Shown here: piece by piece, positions 20,833 through 31,823 of the stretch
Layout: every line of letters starts with the position of its first letter
Position numbering within the stretch: the stretch's first letter is position 1
Source of the DNA: Ephydatia muelleri
Lineage: Eukaryota > Porifera > Demospongiae > Spongillida > Spongillidae
Direction of reading: 5' to 3'
Assembly (NCBI GenBank): GCA_013339895.1
Contig: JABACO010000084.1
Span: forward strand, 62,001-126,000
DNA: 64,000 bases
Program-made: the position numbers and the translations under genes
Notes under the pieces: model-generated
The model's input: only the letters and a program-made list of their open reading frames with translations
Databases searched by the model: none
Told to the model about the DNA's origin: nothing

Positions 20833-21229
20833 GATTTTAGTAAGGCGATTTCTATTCACCCCTCCCTCCCCCCTTCCCATCCCCTCTCTATACACTACAC
20901 ATCTTTGTAGTAACTAAACTATATCATAATTATAATTTTACCCTATTTTACATGTACACCTGATATATTCCTTCATGTTTGTTACTTTGAAATTAATAGC
21001 ATCTTAAATGGGATATACGCCTTCAAAATACCCTTTATTGTATAAATGACAGTGGCGTTGTGTTGCATCTTTGAAGAGGGTAGAGGGGCAAAAAAGAATA
21101 AAGGTGTGTTAAACTTCCCAAAAAGTACTAGCTAGATTCACCTTGCACAGCATAATTCATAAAGTAATCACGAACAAAAATTGATGCTACAACTGATTAT
21201 AACATATAACATTTCGGCGTTCATTACAG

Positions 21230-21600
21230 TAGTGCTTTAGAAGGTTGCGATGAGTCGAGGAACGAGAACAATATTCGCAAGGGATATATATAATGCGTTT
21301 GCGTTTCACGAAAATTTGCTCTGAACTGTCCTCTATCATTGTATGTGTCTTCACTCTTTTTCAGAGCTGAAAATCTACGTTCTGTCGTACATGTACATAA
21401 ACAAATCAGTGTGGAGGAATGAATACCATACACTTTACAAGCTCAGGAAACGCATCGTTATTTTTCAGTAGGTGATACATTTCATCGCAACAAATATCAT
21501 AAAAGATTATCCATCCATGTACCTCACGCTTTGTTATTTGCATTTCAAGTGTATAAAATTCAGTTTTTAACATCTCATTCAACCTCATGACTTGTTTCAT
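21230..21600 (-). pseudogene. Relic of a hAT transposase C-terminus
   Basis: Two minus-strand frames contain pieces of the hAT dimerisation region: LLKNNDAFPELVKCMVFIP, and in another frame TTERRFSALKKSEDTYND (compare the family motif ..ERSFS.L...K..L). They overlap head to tail with a frame change, so the piece is decayed. Additional weak similarity may extend towards 22100. It is a plain DNA transposon fossil. Confidence 0.5.
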
Positions 21601-22478
21601 CTTGTTCCCGAATCTGCAAAGCTAATATTGCAAACGAATGCAAAACAGAAACTCCTCAGCACATCAGTCTGATGAAGACCCACAAGTGGTGCCTCTCGCA
21701 AAATGTGCACAGCTACTGATCATATATGGACCAATGAGTGCCGTCGTTGCGTGATCTGAGGAATAGCTTAGACAAAATCCTGACAAAATTTGAAAAGCTT
21801 TCTGTTCTTTTCAAATCAATTTATCAGTTGCACTAGGATGTCTACAGAATGTATTGTGTTTTCTAGTCGTTAAACTAATGTCATGGGCTTTGGAGGTAGC
21901 ATACAGTATGCTACCCGAAGCACTGTGCAGTAGTTTATAGCACGACGATCCCACTTGATAAATTCAAGATGTTGAAGAGCATCATCTATGATTTTTATGA
22001 ACTCATTTTTTTCAAAGAGGCAATTGCATAAATTGCGACCTATACATACAATAAAATGCGCTCGTTAGTGCGCAAAATGGTCTGCAAACACATATCTCGT
22101 GACTGAAGCCCACACATTAGCAGCGTTGTTTAGCATCACACGACCAGGAAATTTATAATTCATGCTGAGTTGTGAAATGTTTGAGTAGTTTTTGATAAAT
22201 AAGAAAATAGCTAATTTTAACTTCTTATTTAATATAGGAAGGTGTGCATGCATGCAGGGAGGTTCGAGATGGTTCGAACTAACCACATGCTACTAAAAGC
22301 ATCAAGCCACAACAGAGTAATATCAAGGTATAGTAGTGCAAAGTGGCAGCATTAGTTCATTCTTCCCCCGCAGTGATATTATAATATTTTTGGTCCTGAA
22401 GATTCCTTTCTTCTTGGTGGAGGGGACATGCAATCTGCATTCTTCTCACATTCAACCATATTGCAGCAGATAAATTCG

Positions 22479-22721
22479 GATCGTTTCCGTGAAAAGGGAG
22501 CTAACGCATGTATTTTTTGTACAATTTCAAATTTCTATGTTGATATTCTAAAAGTCTGAAATGCCCTGTACGCATTGCTTCTTACGCATGGAGAATCGGA
22601 GTATCTGTCATGGAGTTGTAAGGCGCTGAATTTTTAATTGGCCATACATTTGCGTTACATTTCTATTGTGCGTACTGGAAATTTTATTATGCGCTAGGTC
22701 CCTTTTGGCGGAAACGATCCC
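22479..22721. mobile_element. MITE, TTTCGCGGAAA-terminal family (copy 2)
   Basis: It begins GGATCGTTTCCGTGAAAAGG and ends CCCTTTTGGCGGAAACGATC, about 243 bp. The interior matches the other copies (TATTCTAAAAGTCTGAAATG, GTATCTGTCATGGAGTTG, GCGTACTGGAAATTTTAT). Confidence 0.75.
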
Positions 22722-23538
22722 AATTACACATATATTTACGAACAGGTCAAGTACATACATGTACATCCACCATTTGTCTACTTGCAGCTCCACTCAAATG
22801 CTTTGCTGCTTTGCTGCTGTATAAAGCTTTGTTCTGTACTGACTGTACATACGAATCAGATAGCATTCTGCAGCATTAAACTATAATTTCTTTACTTGTA
22901 ACCTAAACATCGCTTCACCGCTACATGTATATGCAATGACTGGAGTGATCCAAAATGAAGGGATAGCAGTTACATCACGCGGACTATTATCATCGTCTAC
23001 GGTAGTAAGGGCATTTAGTCACCCATTGATAATTAACCTACACGTAGGAAGGTGGTGAACTTAATATAGCTCCCAATATAAATGGCTTTAAATAGTTTAT
23101 TGGGTTTTCAGTGGCTCGTTTACTGAAGTAACGAAGGGCGCGCAAATGCTCGCAAGAGGTTATGCGCGAAATTCACTGTTACCTTCGCTTATGTACGTCG
23201 CATTATCTAAGCCGACATACCCTGTAGGTTTCTCTGCTTGCTCGTTTCGTCGCCTCCCCCCTTCCCTTCCCCTCCCCCAATGAATAAGCAAGGCGCGCGG
23301 TATGAGTTTTCAGACGTTGCTCATATATAGATGCGATGTAAATATTTCTGCAACAATTGGGTAACTCTGAACTGTATTTGCGTGTTCAGCTCAGTCAGTT
23401 TTCAACCTATATCTGTTTGAAGTATTTGCAATCAGACATTAGTTTTAGAAGAACCATCATCAGGCCATGGCCACACTGAACACACTGTGACAACCACTGC
23501 CTATTTGCCAGTAATGATGTACAATTACCGGTATAATG

Positions 23539-23620
23539 CTAGTCTTGGTGCCCAGACCTTATTTTCACGTACCGGTGATGTAATACAACCTGTGATATAA
23601 GGTCTGGGCACCGAGACTAG
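23539..23620. repeat. Compact hairpin with 24-nt arms upstream of gene 2
   Basis: Arm 1 (23539-23562) reads CTAGTCTTGGTGCCCAGACC plus TTAT. Arm 2 (23597-23620) is its inverse with a single difference that would be a G-U pair in RNA. The loop is 34 nt. It could be a miRNA-like precursor or the remains of a tiny inverted-repeat element. Confidence 0.6.
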
Positions 23621-23834
23621 TACTGTAAATGCCGAGTCATTTGCAGGCCGAATGTCGAATACGATGGATAGCGTTTCCCCTGTAGCATGCAGCCAGTAAC
23701 GGCGGTATACATGAAACTGTATACAAAGGGATAATCGGGCCCAGGTTCGTATTTTCGTGTTGTGACCGCAAAGCCAGGAGTCACTGGAACCTAACTACGC
23801 CTACCAATTTAATTAATGACAGAAGCAATTAAAG

Positions 23835-24102
23835 ATGGCTGTTCAAGACGATACCAATAGCGCCGATTTGCAACAGATAATGAAGAAGTCCAACTTGGAC
23901 CCAGAGGTGCTTGCAGTCCGACTGCTTGAGAATAAAATGATCGATGAATCGATTCTGGAAGATGTAAGGAGCCGAACATCGGTTACAGAGAAGGTTGAGA
24001 CTTTATCTGATGCTGTGACCAAACTAGGGAGGACCGCATATGATGACTGCTGTGCACTCATTAAGAACGTTGAATTGGAACTGTCCGAAGCACCTTCTAC
24101 AG
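23835..24102 (+). CDS. CARD-like first exon (gene 2)
   Basis: The ATG at 23835 opens a 268-nt exon ending CTACAG|GTGAGC, phase 1. It encodes MAVQDDTNSADLQQIMKKSN, LDPEVLAVRLLENKMIDESI, LEDVRSRTSVTEKVETLSDA and a last helix YDDCCALIKNVEL. The spacing (a helix of L..I, then VL..LLE...I.......(I/V)......T...K...L...V...G..A...C..L) fits the CARD fold used for caspase and NLR recruitment. A closely similar exon opens gene 3 (37374). The ATG is followed at once by this domain, and no signal peptide is seen, so the protein is cytosolic. CARD rather than another death-fold subclass is a judgement from pattern only. Confidence 0.65.
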
Positions 24103-25290
24103 GTGAGCGATGAAGGGGCGTCGAGGCCTGGGGACGAGTGCGACCAGCTGTGCTATCAGCCGATCTCTCCCCCAAAACTAAGGGGCAAACGCACAAGTGG
24201 CGGTCATGCGTGGGTGTGAGTGGTCTACTGATGAGGGCTTAGCTACAAGATATGACACAATACAAAACATTAATACAATGGTTAAAACGAAGAAGAAAAA
24301 GAAACATGAAACAACTCAAATGTCACAATTTTCAGTGCTGAAGTCGCTTGCACAAGACAAAAGTGTTTAAAGCATCTACGTGGAAATAATCAAAAATCGC
24401 GGTAGTGGCGATCGCCACAAGTATTAATACATATGCACACGTATATACACTTAAGACAGTTCATACAGATTGACACCGCCGCAATTACTGATTTACCCTG
24501 ATTATTTCCACACAGGATTTTTGCTTTATCGATATTTGATGTACATAATTGGCCTGTGTTTTCAAGGAAAAATTGACAGTGGGATTTGATAGGATCCTGC
24601 AGTAAATTATTACACTTAAAATGAGACTGTAATGTACATTTGATCCTATCAAATCTACAAACTGCACCATGACTGCACCATGACTGCACCATGACTGCAC
24701 CATGACTGTGCCTTGCTTTTTGTACCACTCAATCCTTCTAAACCACTTTCTCAAAGCGTGTACTTGCATTTCTAATTTACCAGAATGTAATATAATTCAT
24801 ACATGTCTTACTCAGAATGCTTTGACTCAGCCCCTTAAGTTAGCCATGTTCTCAACTTATTTTTCTACAAAATCAGCAGATATTATTACAGTCAGAGGGG
24901 TGCTGCTTTGCTTATGTATTGGTGGAATAAACTAATCAAGCATTGCGAATGTTTTTTTGTCTGAAATTGAATCTGGTAATATAGCCACCATTGGTTAATT
25001 CTAGTATGGGATGTGAATAACAAAGTTCAACTCAATTGATACTATACTCTGTGACAAAAAAATTGAGCTGCCTATATAGCAACGCAAGGAATTATTGACA
25101 ACTGAGAAAATAAAATAGAGAGTAACTTGTAGTATTTAATTTTAAGATGCGTAAATGGTATTATTAATTCTCCCCCCACATCTCTTCAATACTGAACGGC
25201 AAATGGAAGATCATGCATATTATAATGAATCACATTGCCTTTCTCTTTGCTTATACATTGCCCACATTTTATTCTGTACTTTCTTTCCAG
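24103..25290 (+). other. Intron 1 of gene 2
   Basis: No exon is supported. A short tandem repeat of CATGACTGCAC occurs at about 24665-24708. The block 24250-24520 resembles 1390-1680 before gene 1. The intron ends TTCTTTCCAG at 25290. Confidence 0.5.
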
Positions 25291-26142
25291 GACATCCAGA
25301 CGCCAGTGCAGTGTCTTCCACAGTGGCTGAACCAGGTGGTGGTACTGTTGCGTCTTTTGGGCAGCTGTGTGGAGACATGAGCTTGAATTTAATCAATGTG
25401 GCAGAACAAAATCCTACCTACTACTGTCCAGTCATGAAGGAAATACTTTTTGATCCATACCAAACTACTTGCTGTGGAAATCACATCTCGCAGGTGGCAT
25501 ATATCAAGCTTTCTAAATATAAATCTGCATGTCCCATGTGCAGAAATACAGAATTTAGTGCATACCCAGATAAACCTTTCCAAAAGAAAACAAGAAAGCT
25601 GAAGGTGAGGTGTCAATATGGTGACTTTGGGTGCAGGTGGGAGGGGTGTTTGGATGAACTGCTTGCACATAATGAAGAGTTAAATGACTATCACATCACT
25701 CTGAAGAAAATAAGGTCACTTGCACCTGAAGAGTTCATACTGACTGGTTATGAGGATTTCAAAAAGTCATGGAAAATGTGGTTCAGTCCATCATTTTATA
25801 CTCATCCCAATGGATACCGGATGTGTTTGAGGGTGGATGCTGAAGACAATGGTCACCTCTCTGTATATGCCTACCTGATGAAGGGACTGAATGATGATTC
25901 TCTGCCATTTCCATTTAGAGGCACAGTAACAGTACAGCTGATAAATCGAGATAAGCTACATCAATGTGACATAGTGTTTGATGAGAATATAGATCCCAAG
26001 CATAGCATGAGAGTAGAGGAAGAAGAACGTCAAATTATTGGTTATGGGAATTCCAAATTCATTCCACTCCACAAACTGCGTGGCTACCTAGAACATGACT
26101 CCCTGATGTTCAGAGTGATGGTACCCACCAGATCCATAAAAG
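25291..26142 (+). CDS. RING-like finger, TRAF zinc finger and MATH domain exon (gene 2)
   Basis: This phase-1 exon parallels the one at 1879-2706. The leader contains HPDASAVSSTVAEPGGGTV. The RING-like finger follows (YYCPVMKEILFDPY, CCGNHISQVAYIKL, ACPMCRN), then the TRAF zinc finger (VRCQYGDFGCRWEGC) and the MATH domain (FSPSFYTHPNGYRMCLRVDA, HLSVYAYLMKGLNDD, HSMRVEEEERQIIGYGNSKF). It differs from the gene 1 exon at only a small number of residues, e.g. MKEI for TKEI and LDEL for LDGL. The frame stays open through the donor into 26219. It presumably gives trimerisation and ubiquitin-ligase or adaptor function. Confidence 0.85.
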
Positions 26143-26525
26143 GTATTTGTTTACATCATGGGTTTGTTTTCGTTCACAAATACATGTTGGGGACATTTTT
26201 TGCTATCTCATTGAATTAGGTCTATTTATTTAAGGATAGTAACATTAGGCACTAGTCGATGGTCATATATAGTATATTGCATCATACAGATGATGTAAAA
26301 GGTGTTGTAATAGGCTAGGTTCATCACTGACACATTTCATACTAAAGAACTTGTGCAGCAGTGCTTTGGTTGCATCAAATTATATTTTAATTATTTCCTC
26401 AACACAATTTTTAATAACCTGCAGTACTCATACTCTGGTTCAATATGACATTTGAATTGCATGCTTAACTAAACAGTCTGATTTGTCTTGGGAATGCATA
26501 TCATGATGGCAAATAATGCTTGCAG

Positions 26526-27085
26526 GAGTGAAAGTCACAGTTGAGAAAACACTTCCAATCAGGCTTGCTATGCAATCTGTTGACTGGAGTGAATATGGAT
26601 TTAAACTTGATATCCCAGAAGGTGTTACACCACTTCCAGGTCAAAATACTCAATTTCTTACTATCACAGTCTCTCTAGAAGGGGAATATAGCTTCTCAGA
26701 GAATCAATATCTTGTTAGTGCCGTCTATTGGATATCTCCATCAATGGAGTTCAGTGGTCCAGTGAGAATTGGAATCGAACACTGTGCAAGCAAGAGCAAG
26801 GATTGTCAACTTTGTTTTGTTACTGCCCACTGCACACAGCAAAATCTACCATACAAGTTTAAGCTAGTCCCTGGAGGGGAATTCCCTTCAGACAGTACAT
26901 ATGGATACCTATATACGAAACACTTTTCTGGATATGGAATCACCAGTTTTTTCCCTTGCTTGGGCGGTAGACATCTTGTATATCAAGCCATTTTGTATTG
27001 TGAGAATATGGCCATGGTTCATCGTAAACACTCTTCATGCAAGATAAGTTTTGTTGTAACACACAGTCTTAGATTTCTTCAATAT
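26526..27085 (+). CDS. ZU5 domain and start of UPA-like region (gene 2)
   Basis: The exon runs from GCTTGCAG to AATAT|GTAAGT, phase 1 in and phase 0 out. It encodes YGFKLDIPEGVTPLPGQNTQ, FLTITVSLEGEYSFSENQYL, VSAVYWISPSMEFSGPVRIG and IEHCASKSKDCQLCFVTAHC. These are the ZU5 signatures (G...IP.G..., VS.VY...P....F..PV...I.HC). About 50 further residues (HFSGYGITSFFPC, CKISFVVTHSLRFLQY) begin the UPA-like beta domain that follows ZU5 in UNC5 and PIDD. In PIDD this region is autoproteolytic at an HFS motif. Here HFS is present in KHFSGYG, so self-cleavage is possible. Confidence 0.8.
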
Positions 27086-27151
27086 GTAAGTTGATCATTG
27101 TAAAAGGTATGTTCTGTGTTGGAAAATGATGCATTACTAATATGCCCGCAG

Positions 27152-27286
27152 GAATTTAATGATTGCAAGAAGTGGAGAAGGGTTGGTTCTTTGACATTTG
27201 AGTTTGAAAATGATGAGATAACTGTGGATTGGCCAGACACATTCTCTGAGGGATTGATAATTACATCCATCAGTAAACCAGCAAAA
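27152..27286 (+). CDS. UPA-like region, middle exon (gene 2)
   Basis: A 135-nt exon, phase 0 at both ends, lies between CCCGCAG and GCAAAA|GTAGGT. It encodes EFNDCKKWRRVGSLTFEFEN, then DEITVDWPDTFSEGLIITSI. The beta-rich pattern and its place after ZU5 match the middle of a UPA domain. The homologous gene 3 exon is 42938-43030, also phase 0 on both sides. A donor four bases downstream (GTAG|GTACAT) would give phase 1. Confidence 0.6.
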
Positions 27287-27289
27287 GTA

Positions 27290-28340
27290 GGTACATGTAA
27301 AGCTGCTTCAATGCTATATTACTGTATGTACTTCATCATTTAGTTGATCTGGGAATCATTCCTTTGACAATATATTAAATCGCCACCTAAAATCTGCTCC
27401 CTTTTCTTAAATATAAACTTAAGCACATTCTCTTTGAAGTAAGATGTTTCACAAATTACAAATTCCATCAAATAGCAAACGCTAGCTGCATGTGAATGCT
27501 GGATGTTCTGATTGCACATGTATTCCTCACACAAAACAAAATTATGCTATGCATAAAGGTGAACTAGGCAATTACAACCAACTGTACTAATGACTGTCAT
27601 CCTTTTTTAACTATAGAATATTGGAATGCCAGATTTCTTTTAATACCCAAAGTTCTAGGAAGTAAAAACCCTTGTGCAACAATAAAATCACTGAAAATGA
27701 GAGGCCTATCAAGGCAGATCTCAATATAAATTTGCTCACATTAATGTTAGTTTATTCAGTTACCATATCAAGACACTGTTCCGCTTTTGACTTTGTTAAC
27801 AAATGGTTCAACATTCATTAGAAAAGACAAAAGTTCGAGACATTTGATTTGCGATCTTTAAAACAGCAAACAAACTTGATAAAACCACAACTATTTTAAT
27901 GGACTTTGACTTATAATAATTCATTATCAAATAATTTTAATACCAATTAAATGGCGATTGTATCTTACTAGAAATGTGCATTGTAATTAAGTAATCAAAC
28001 TGAATAATTTATCATAAATAAGGATGTTGAATCTGGTAACTGGAAATTTAATACTGTTTCAACTGCATATCATAATTGGCGCTACTTATTAGCTCAAACC
28101 TTAATTTTGAATAACTTTGATACTTAGAGGATGCGGGTTTTGATATAATTACTTAACTGGTTATAACGGTTCTAACTGAATTAATAGCATACATGTATAC
28201 TACTGTAATACGTATCTAAATTAATCAAGTGTTTAATTATATATTCAAACATGAGTTACTGTACATGTATATTATTTTAAAACCCTAGCGAACAGCCATT
28301 ATCTCATATGTATTCCTTAGAAAGCACAAGTCACTATAAG
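27290..28340. other. Intron of gene 2 with a diverged ~450-bp block
   Basis: No exon is supported. Sequence around 27800-28200 resembles 40850-41250 in the equivalent gene 3 region (shared CTTACTAGAAATG, AATAACTTTGATAC and GGGTTTTGATA(T/C)AATTACT). It is either retained intron sequence from the gene duplication or a shared repeat. Confidence 0.45.
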
Positions 28341-28341
28341 A

Positions 28342-28474
28342 GATCGTTTCCGCGAAAAGGAACCACATGCATGATTTCAATTTCTTTGATATTCTAAAAG
28401 TCCGAAATGTCCTCTGCGCATTGCTTCTTACGTACTGAGAATCAGCGTATCTCAGCGGCGGATCTACCATAGCG

Positions 28475-28511
<37 letters not shown>

Positions 28512-29353
28512 CGGCGGCCCCCCCCATTGACGTAAAATGCCGCTCCTATTATTAAATTGCCGCCCCCCTTCACACTACGACGTACACATAAACACTACGC
28601 GTGTCACTGTGTTTCCACATAGCGGTGATGTAATCCACTCGCAGCTGTCGGGAATCGTGTCTAGGTACGGGACTACGGTTAAAATAGTTATTGTTTTTTG
28701 TTAAATCTTTATTATGAATTATCTGATCCTGAACGATAATTGATAACCCGACAAATTAATTGGCAATTGTCATCACACGATGTCATCAAAGCGATCCAAA
28801 GGTTCAGGAGCATCGTTTCGTAAATCAAAACGCTTAAAGAATCTAGCAGCCGACAGTGAGATATGTAGCAAGATAACATCTTTTTTCATTTCGCGAGGCG
28901 CTTAAACTTTATTGTCTGATTGTTGCCGTAGTGTTTCACTACCACAGTAGCACTAAAGCATGTGTGTGCATTGTATCTCTGCATCAACTGATCAATTTAA
29001 TCATTATTGTATTAATTGCTGTCGATCTTACTAAAAATCATGCGTGTACCGTGTATTCAAAAAATAATTAAGTTATGCATAGCGTGCATGGATGCGTGAA
29101 AGGTTATTTGGGGGGGGGGGAGGAGAAGAGCGCGCTCCAAAATATGCCGCCCCTCCAATATAACCGCCCCCCCCCCCCCCCCCCCCCCCCCCATTGCCTT
29201 ATTCCTGTATCCGCCACTGGCGTATCTGTCATGGAGTTGTAAGGCTTAGAATGTATAATTAACCATACATTTCAATGCAAGCGTTACATTTCTACTGCGC
29301 GCATTGGAAAAATTATAATGCATGCGTTAGATCCTTTTCGCGGAAACAATCCC
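28342..29353. mobile_element. MITE, TTTCGCGGAAA-terminal family (copy 3), split by a hAT derivative
   Basis: The left part (28342-28452) starts GATCGTTTCCGCGAAAAGGA. The right part resumes at 29220 with GCGTATCTGTCATGGAGTTG and ends TCGCGGAAACAATCCC. The gap is exactly the hAT element plus one copy of its target duplication. Confidence 0.8.
28445..29227 (+). mobile_element. Non-autonomous hAT derivative with 8-bp target duplication
   Basis: The element (28453-29219, 767 bp) begins CAGCGGCGGATCTACC and ends in the inverse of CAGTGGCGGATACAGG. Both sides are flanked by GCGTATCT (28445-28452, 29220-29227), the 8-bp duplication typical of hAT insertion. The 5' part, including the transposase start (ATGTCATCAAAGCGATCC at about 28780), matches the element at the window's left edge. 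The rest of the gene is deleted. Long G and C runs sit just inside each end (about 28480-28512 and 29167-29192). Confidence 0.9.
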
Positions 29354-29508
29354 ATACCTATATATATTATACTCACATGCTAATGTTTGCCATATTTATG
29401 ACAATAGTGGGCGTGGATGATTCAAGTTGTACAATTATGATCAAAATTAGTATCTGACAAAGAATTGCTGCCTAGTATAATGAGTGTATTGGACCATCAG
29501 ATTGCAAG

Positions 29509-29659
29509 GCAAAATATTGGTTTAAGAAGCAACAGCTCCTTCCAGTTACAATTAAGTGGCCGCTGACGCTATTTGCCAGCAAAGTGGAGTTAGAGATAAA
29601 AGGTACTCGCACTGCTGCAGGAAAGGACTACATTGCAATCAACATTCCCCCATTTGACG
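29509..29659 (+). CDS. UPA-like region, last exon (gene 2)
   Basis: The exon encodes AKYWFKKQQLLPVTIKWPLT, then LFASKVELEIKGTRTAAGKD and YIAINIPPFD, ending phase 1 at GACG|GTAAAC. Its length and position correspond to gene 3 exon 43655-43817. The acceptor is either TTGCAAG (29508, phase 0, as in gene 3) or CCATCAG (29500, phase 1, adding DC). The polypyrimidine tract is weak, so the border is uncertain. Confidence 0.55.
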
Positions 29660-30075
29660 GTAAACATCTGCATTGTCAGAACAGTTTGAATCATGCTTGC
29701 ATGTATAGGTTTTTGTCTGCCTGATCAAGCAATGATTGGTACAGGGTACACATTGAATCCAAAACATCATATGCAGCAGAGCATTTTGTTGCTCTATATT
29801 TGAAAGCCTTTTGATTCTTTACTAATATAAAGCTTGAGCATCGTAATGGAGGCTACAACGTGCATGGTATGAATTTGCATGATACATGTATGTTTAAAAT
29901 TATTTCTGCATATTATTCCTCAATAGTTTCTTAACTCACATACACGAGCATGCAAGGTCTTGTGTGCTTGTGCACATTTATATGTGTGCTGTGTACATGT
30001 ATGTGTGCAATGGTTTTATAACTGGAGTCCTCATTCGTCCTTCATGACTTTAAATTTACTGTACCTATTTTACAG

Positions 30076-30144
30076 ACATTACCAATGCCAATGCTATGCC
30101 AGTTACTCCTATTCAAGCAACATCGGATTCCAAAGCTTGGCAAG
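30076..30144 (+). CDS. Small linker exon (gene 2)
   Basis: The 69-nt phase-1 exon after ATTTTACAG encodes ITNANAMPVTPIQATSDSKA and WQ, then the donor CAAG|GTAGGA. It is low in complexity and probably part of a flexible linker between UPA and caspase. Confidence 0.5.
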
Positions 30145-30560
30145 GTAGGAGTATGATGTGGCGGCCTGCATACTTTTGAGGTTGGGAGGGCAGGAAATTG
30201 AAGAGGGAAGTACATGTATGTGTACATGTACATGTAGATATTTTCTCAAGTGGTGCAGACTCAAAATTCAACACTATTTTGAAGTACACACTAGTAGCAC
30301 ATACACTCATAGTTTATTGTGCCTCTCTTGAAATCGATGACATTTGGAATGTAATTGGTCTATGATTGCCTTCTATTCATCACTTAATGTATCTGGAATA
30401 ACCTGAGAGGATAAGACAACCCCAATCTATTCTAGAATTAAGAATGATTGCCAGCAAAATGTATGTGATCTCAGTAACTCAGAGTATAAAGTTATGGAAT
30501 TCCTCACTGGGATGTGCCGTCTGATCTAGCCATTGTTTCCATGCTCCTTGTTTCCTTTAG

Positions 30561-30611
30561 TACTGAAAGTTTCAAAGCAGGAGGAGTCAACCCATGGTCC
30601 TTCAGAGATGG
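30561..30611 (+). CDS. Small serine-rich linker exon a (gene 2)
   Basis: A 51-nt phase-1 exon lies between TTTCCTTTAG and GTATGTGATG, encoding LKVSKQEESTHGPSEM. It and its flanking intron are duplicated at 30916. The upstream introns share AGAATGATTGCCA(G/A)CAAAATG and the acceptors share GCTCCTTGTTTC. Confidence 0.5.
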
Positions 30612-30915
30612 GTATGTGATGCACTGATAAATAGCACAGCATTTTTAGCATAAATTGAACAGCACATTGTGTGGTATCTATCTTTGCAGAGTAACAAAGT
30701 ATTGCATGAAAGTACGTATTTCTGTTCTTCAGCCAACTATTTAAAATTATCTGAGTATATGATAATTTTCATTGTTATCCCCCTATCCTAAGTCTAGAAT
30801 GATTGCCAACAAAATGCATGCGGCCTCTGACTACTCCAAGTAAAAAATCATTTAACCCTTACTTGGATGTGTATTCCGGTCTATACAATGTTTGCATGCT
30901 CCTTGTTTCTTGTAG

Positions 30916-30960
30916 CTCCAAACGTGTCACAGAAGTCATCCCATGGCGCTGTGCAGATAG
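30916..30960 (+). CDS. Small serine-rich linker exon b (gene 2)
   Basis: A 45-nt phase-1 exon lies between TTTCTTGTAG and GTATGTGGTC, encoding PNVSQKSSHGAVQI. It is a tandem paralogue of the exon at 30561-30611, sharing the SHG core and intron flanks. Confidence 0.5.
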   Translation, partial: LQTCHRSHPMALCR

Positions 30961-31430
30961 GTATGTGGTCCAGTGAAATATCACAATGCTGCACCACTAA
31001 CAGAGTAGGTATAGGATGTACATATATAACCTAGGAGATTATTTTGCAAAATATTATATACATGTTCTACTAATTGGTGATGTAGCTGATGTCAATATGA
31101 ATTAATGTCGGTCAGAGACATCACAATGGCTCTATCGTTTTTTATGCAATACATTTCCCATCTTCTGTGCTCAACGTTTAGTGCAGTTTGACTGAGGAAA
31201 TGCTGCAGCCCAGAGTGATGTACAAGGGGCTGGCCAAGCGGGAGAGAAGGGAAGAGAATGATGTACAATGGGCTGGCCAAGAGGGAGAGGAATGCCAATT
31301 GGGAAATGGTGGATGCAGTAGCTGGTAAATAAGGTGGGGAGGGACTCTGTGACTAAGAGGGAGAGGCTCTTGGGAGGGGAGAGACAAAGGAGATAAGATA
31401 TTTATCTCTTATGGCATGCTACTCTTTTAG

Positions 31431-31574
31431 TCAGTGTCGGTGCTCCTGAACAGGAGAGATACATGAGTGTGGAAAGCAACCCTCCTGGGACAGCGCTGGT
31501 CATCAGCAACACCAAGTTCAATACACAATCACAGCTGCAGTCTGCCCACGTGGATGAGGAAATAAAGCATAGAG
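31431..31574 (+). CDS. Partial duplicate of the caspase N-terminal segment (gene 2)
   Basis: The 144-nt phase-1 exon encodes ERYMSVESNPPGTALVISNT, KFNTQSQLQSAHVDEEIKHR. The next exon opens with a paralogous stretch (KYKMNSNPHGIALVISNTRF). The duplicated part covers the first beta strand of the caspase fold and stops before the catalytic His. If included it adds a second, incomplete copy in frame; if skipped the frame is also kept. It may be a relic or an alternative prodomain. Confidence 0.6.
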
Positions 31575-31823
31575 GTATATTAGATCTGTACATTGCCCAT
31601 ATATGGACATGGTTGCACTCTACCTTTTATTGTCCTTCCCCATCACTTCCTCTACATAATCTTTGACTTTCCTGCCTCTCTTCTCATTGCATACAACACT
31701 GGACCGGACACTTGTTAGGTAAACCATGCATTATTGCATGCGGTCAATTATGCAAGTGTGCCAATAACTTAAAATAAAGGAGTATGATTGAGTCCTTCTC
31801 CTTTCATCCTCCGATCTTTGCAG

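Larger units (their letters stand above)
20833..23834. other. Intergenic region between genes 1 and 2
   Basis: Apart from a hAT relic (21230-21600), a MITE (22479-22721) and a hairpin (23539-23620), listed separately, I find no supported gene. Remaining ORFs are short and AT-rich. Confidence 0.5.

Noticed and set aside
20521-20895. 124-codon minus-strand ORF
   Set aside because: Antisense of the GC-rich death-domain exon; the plus frame has the death-fold pattern.
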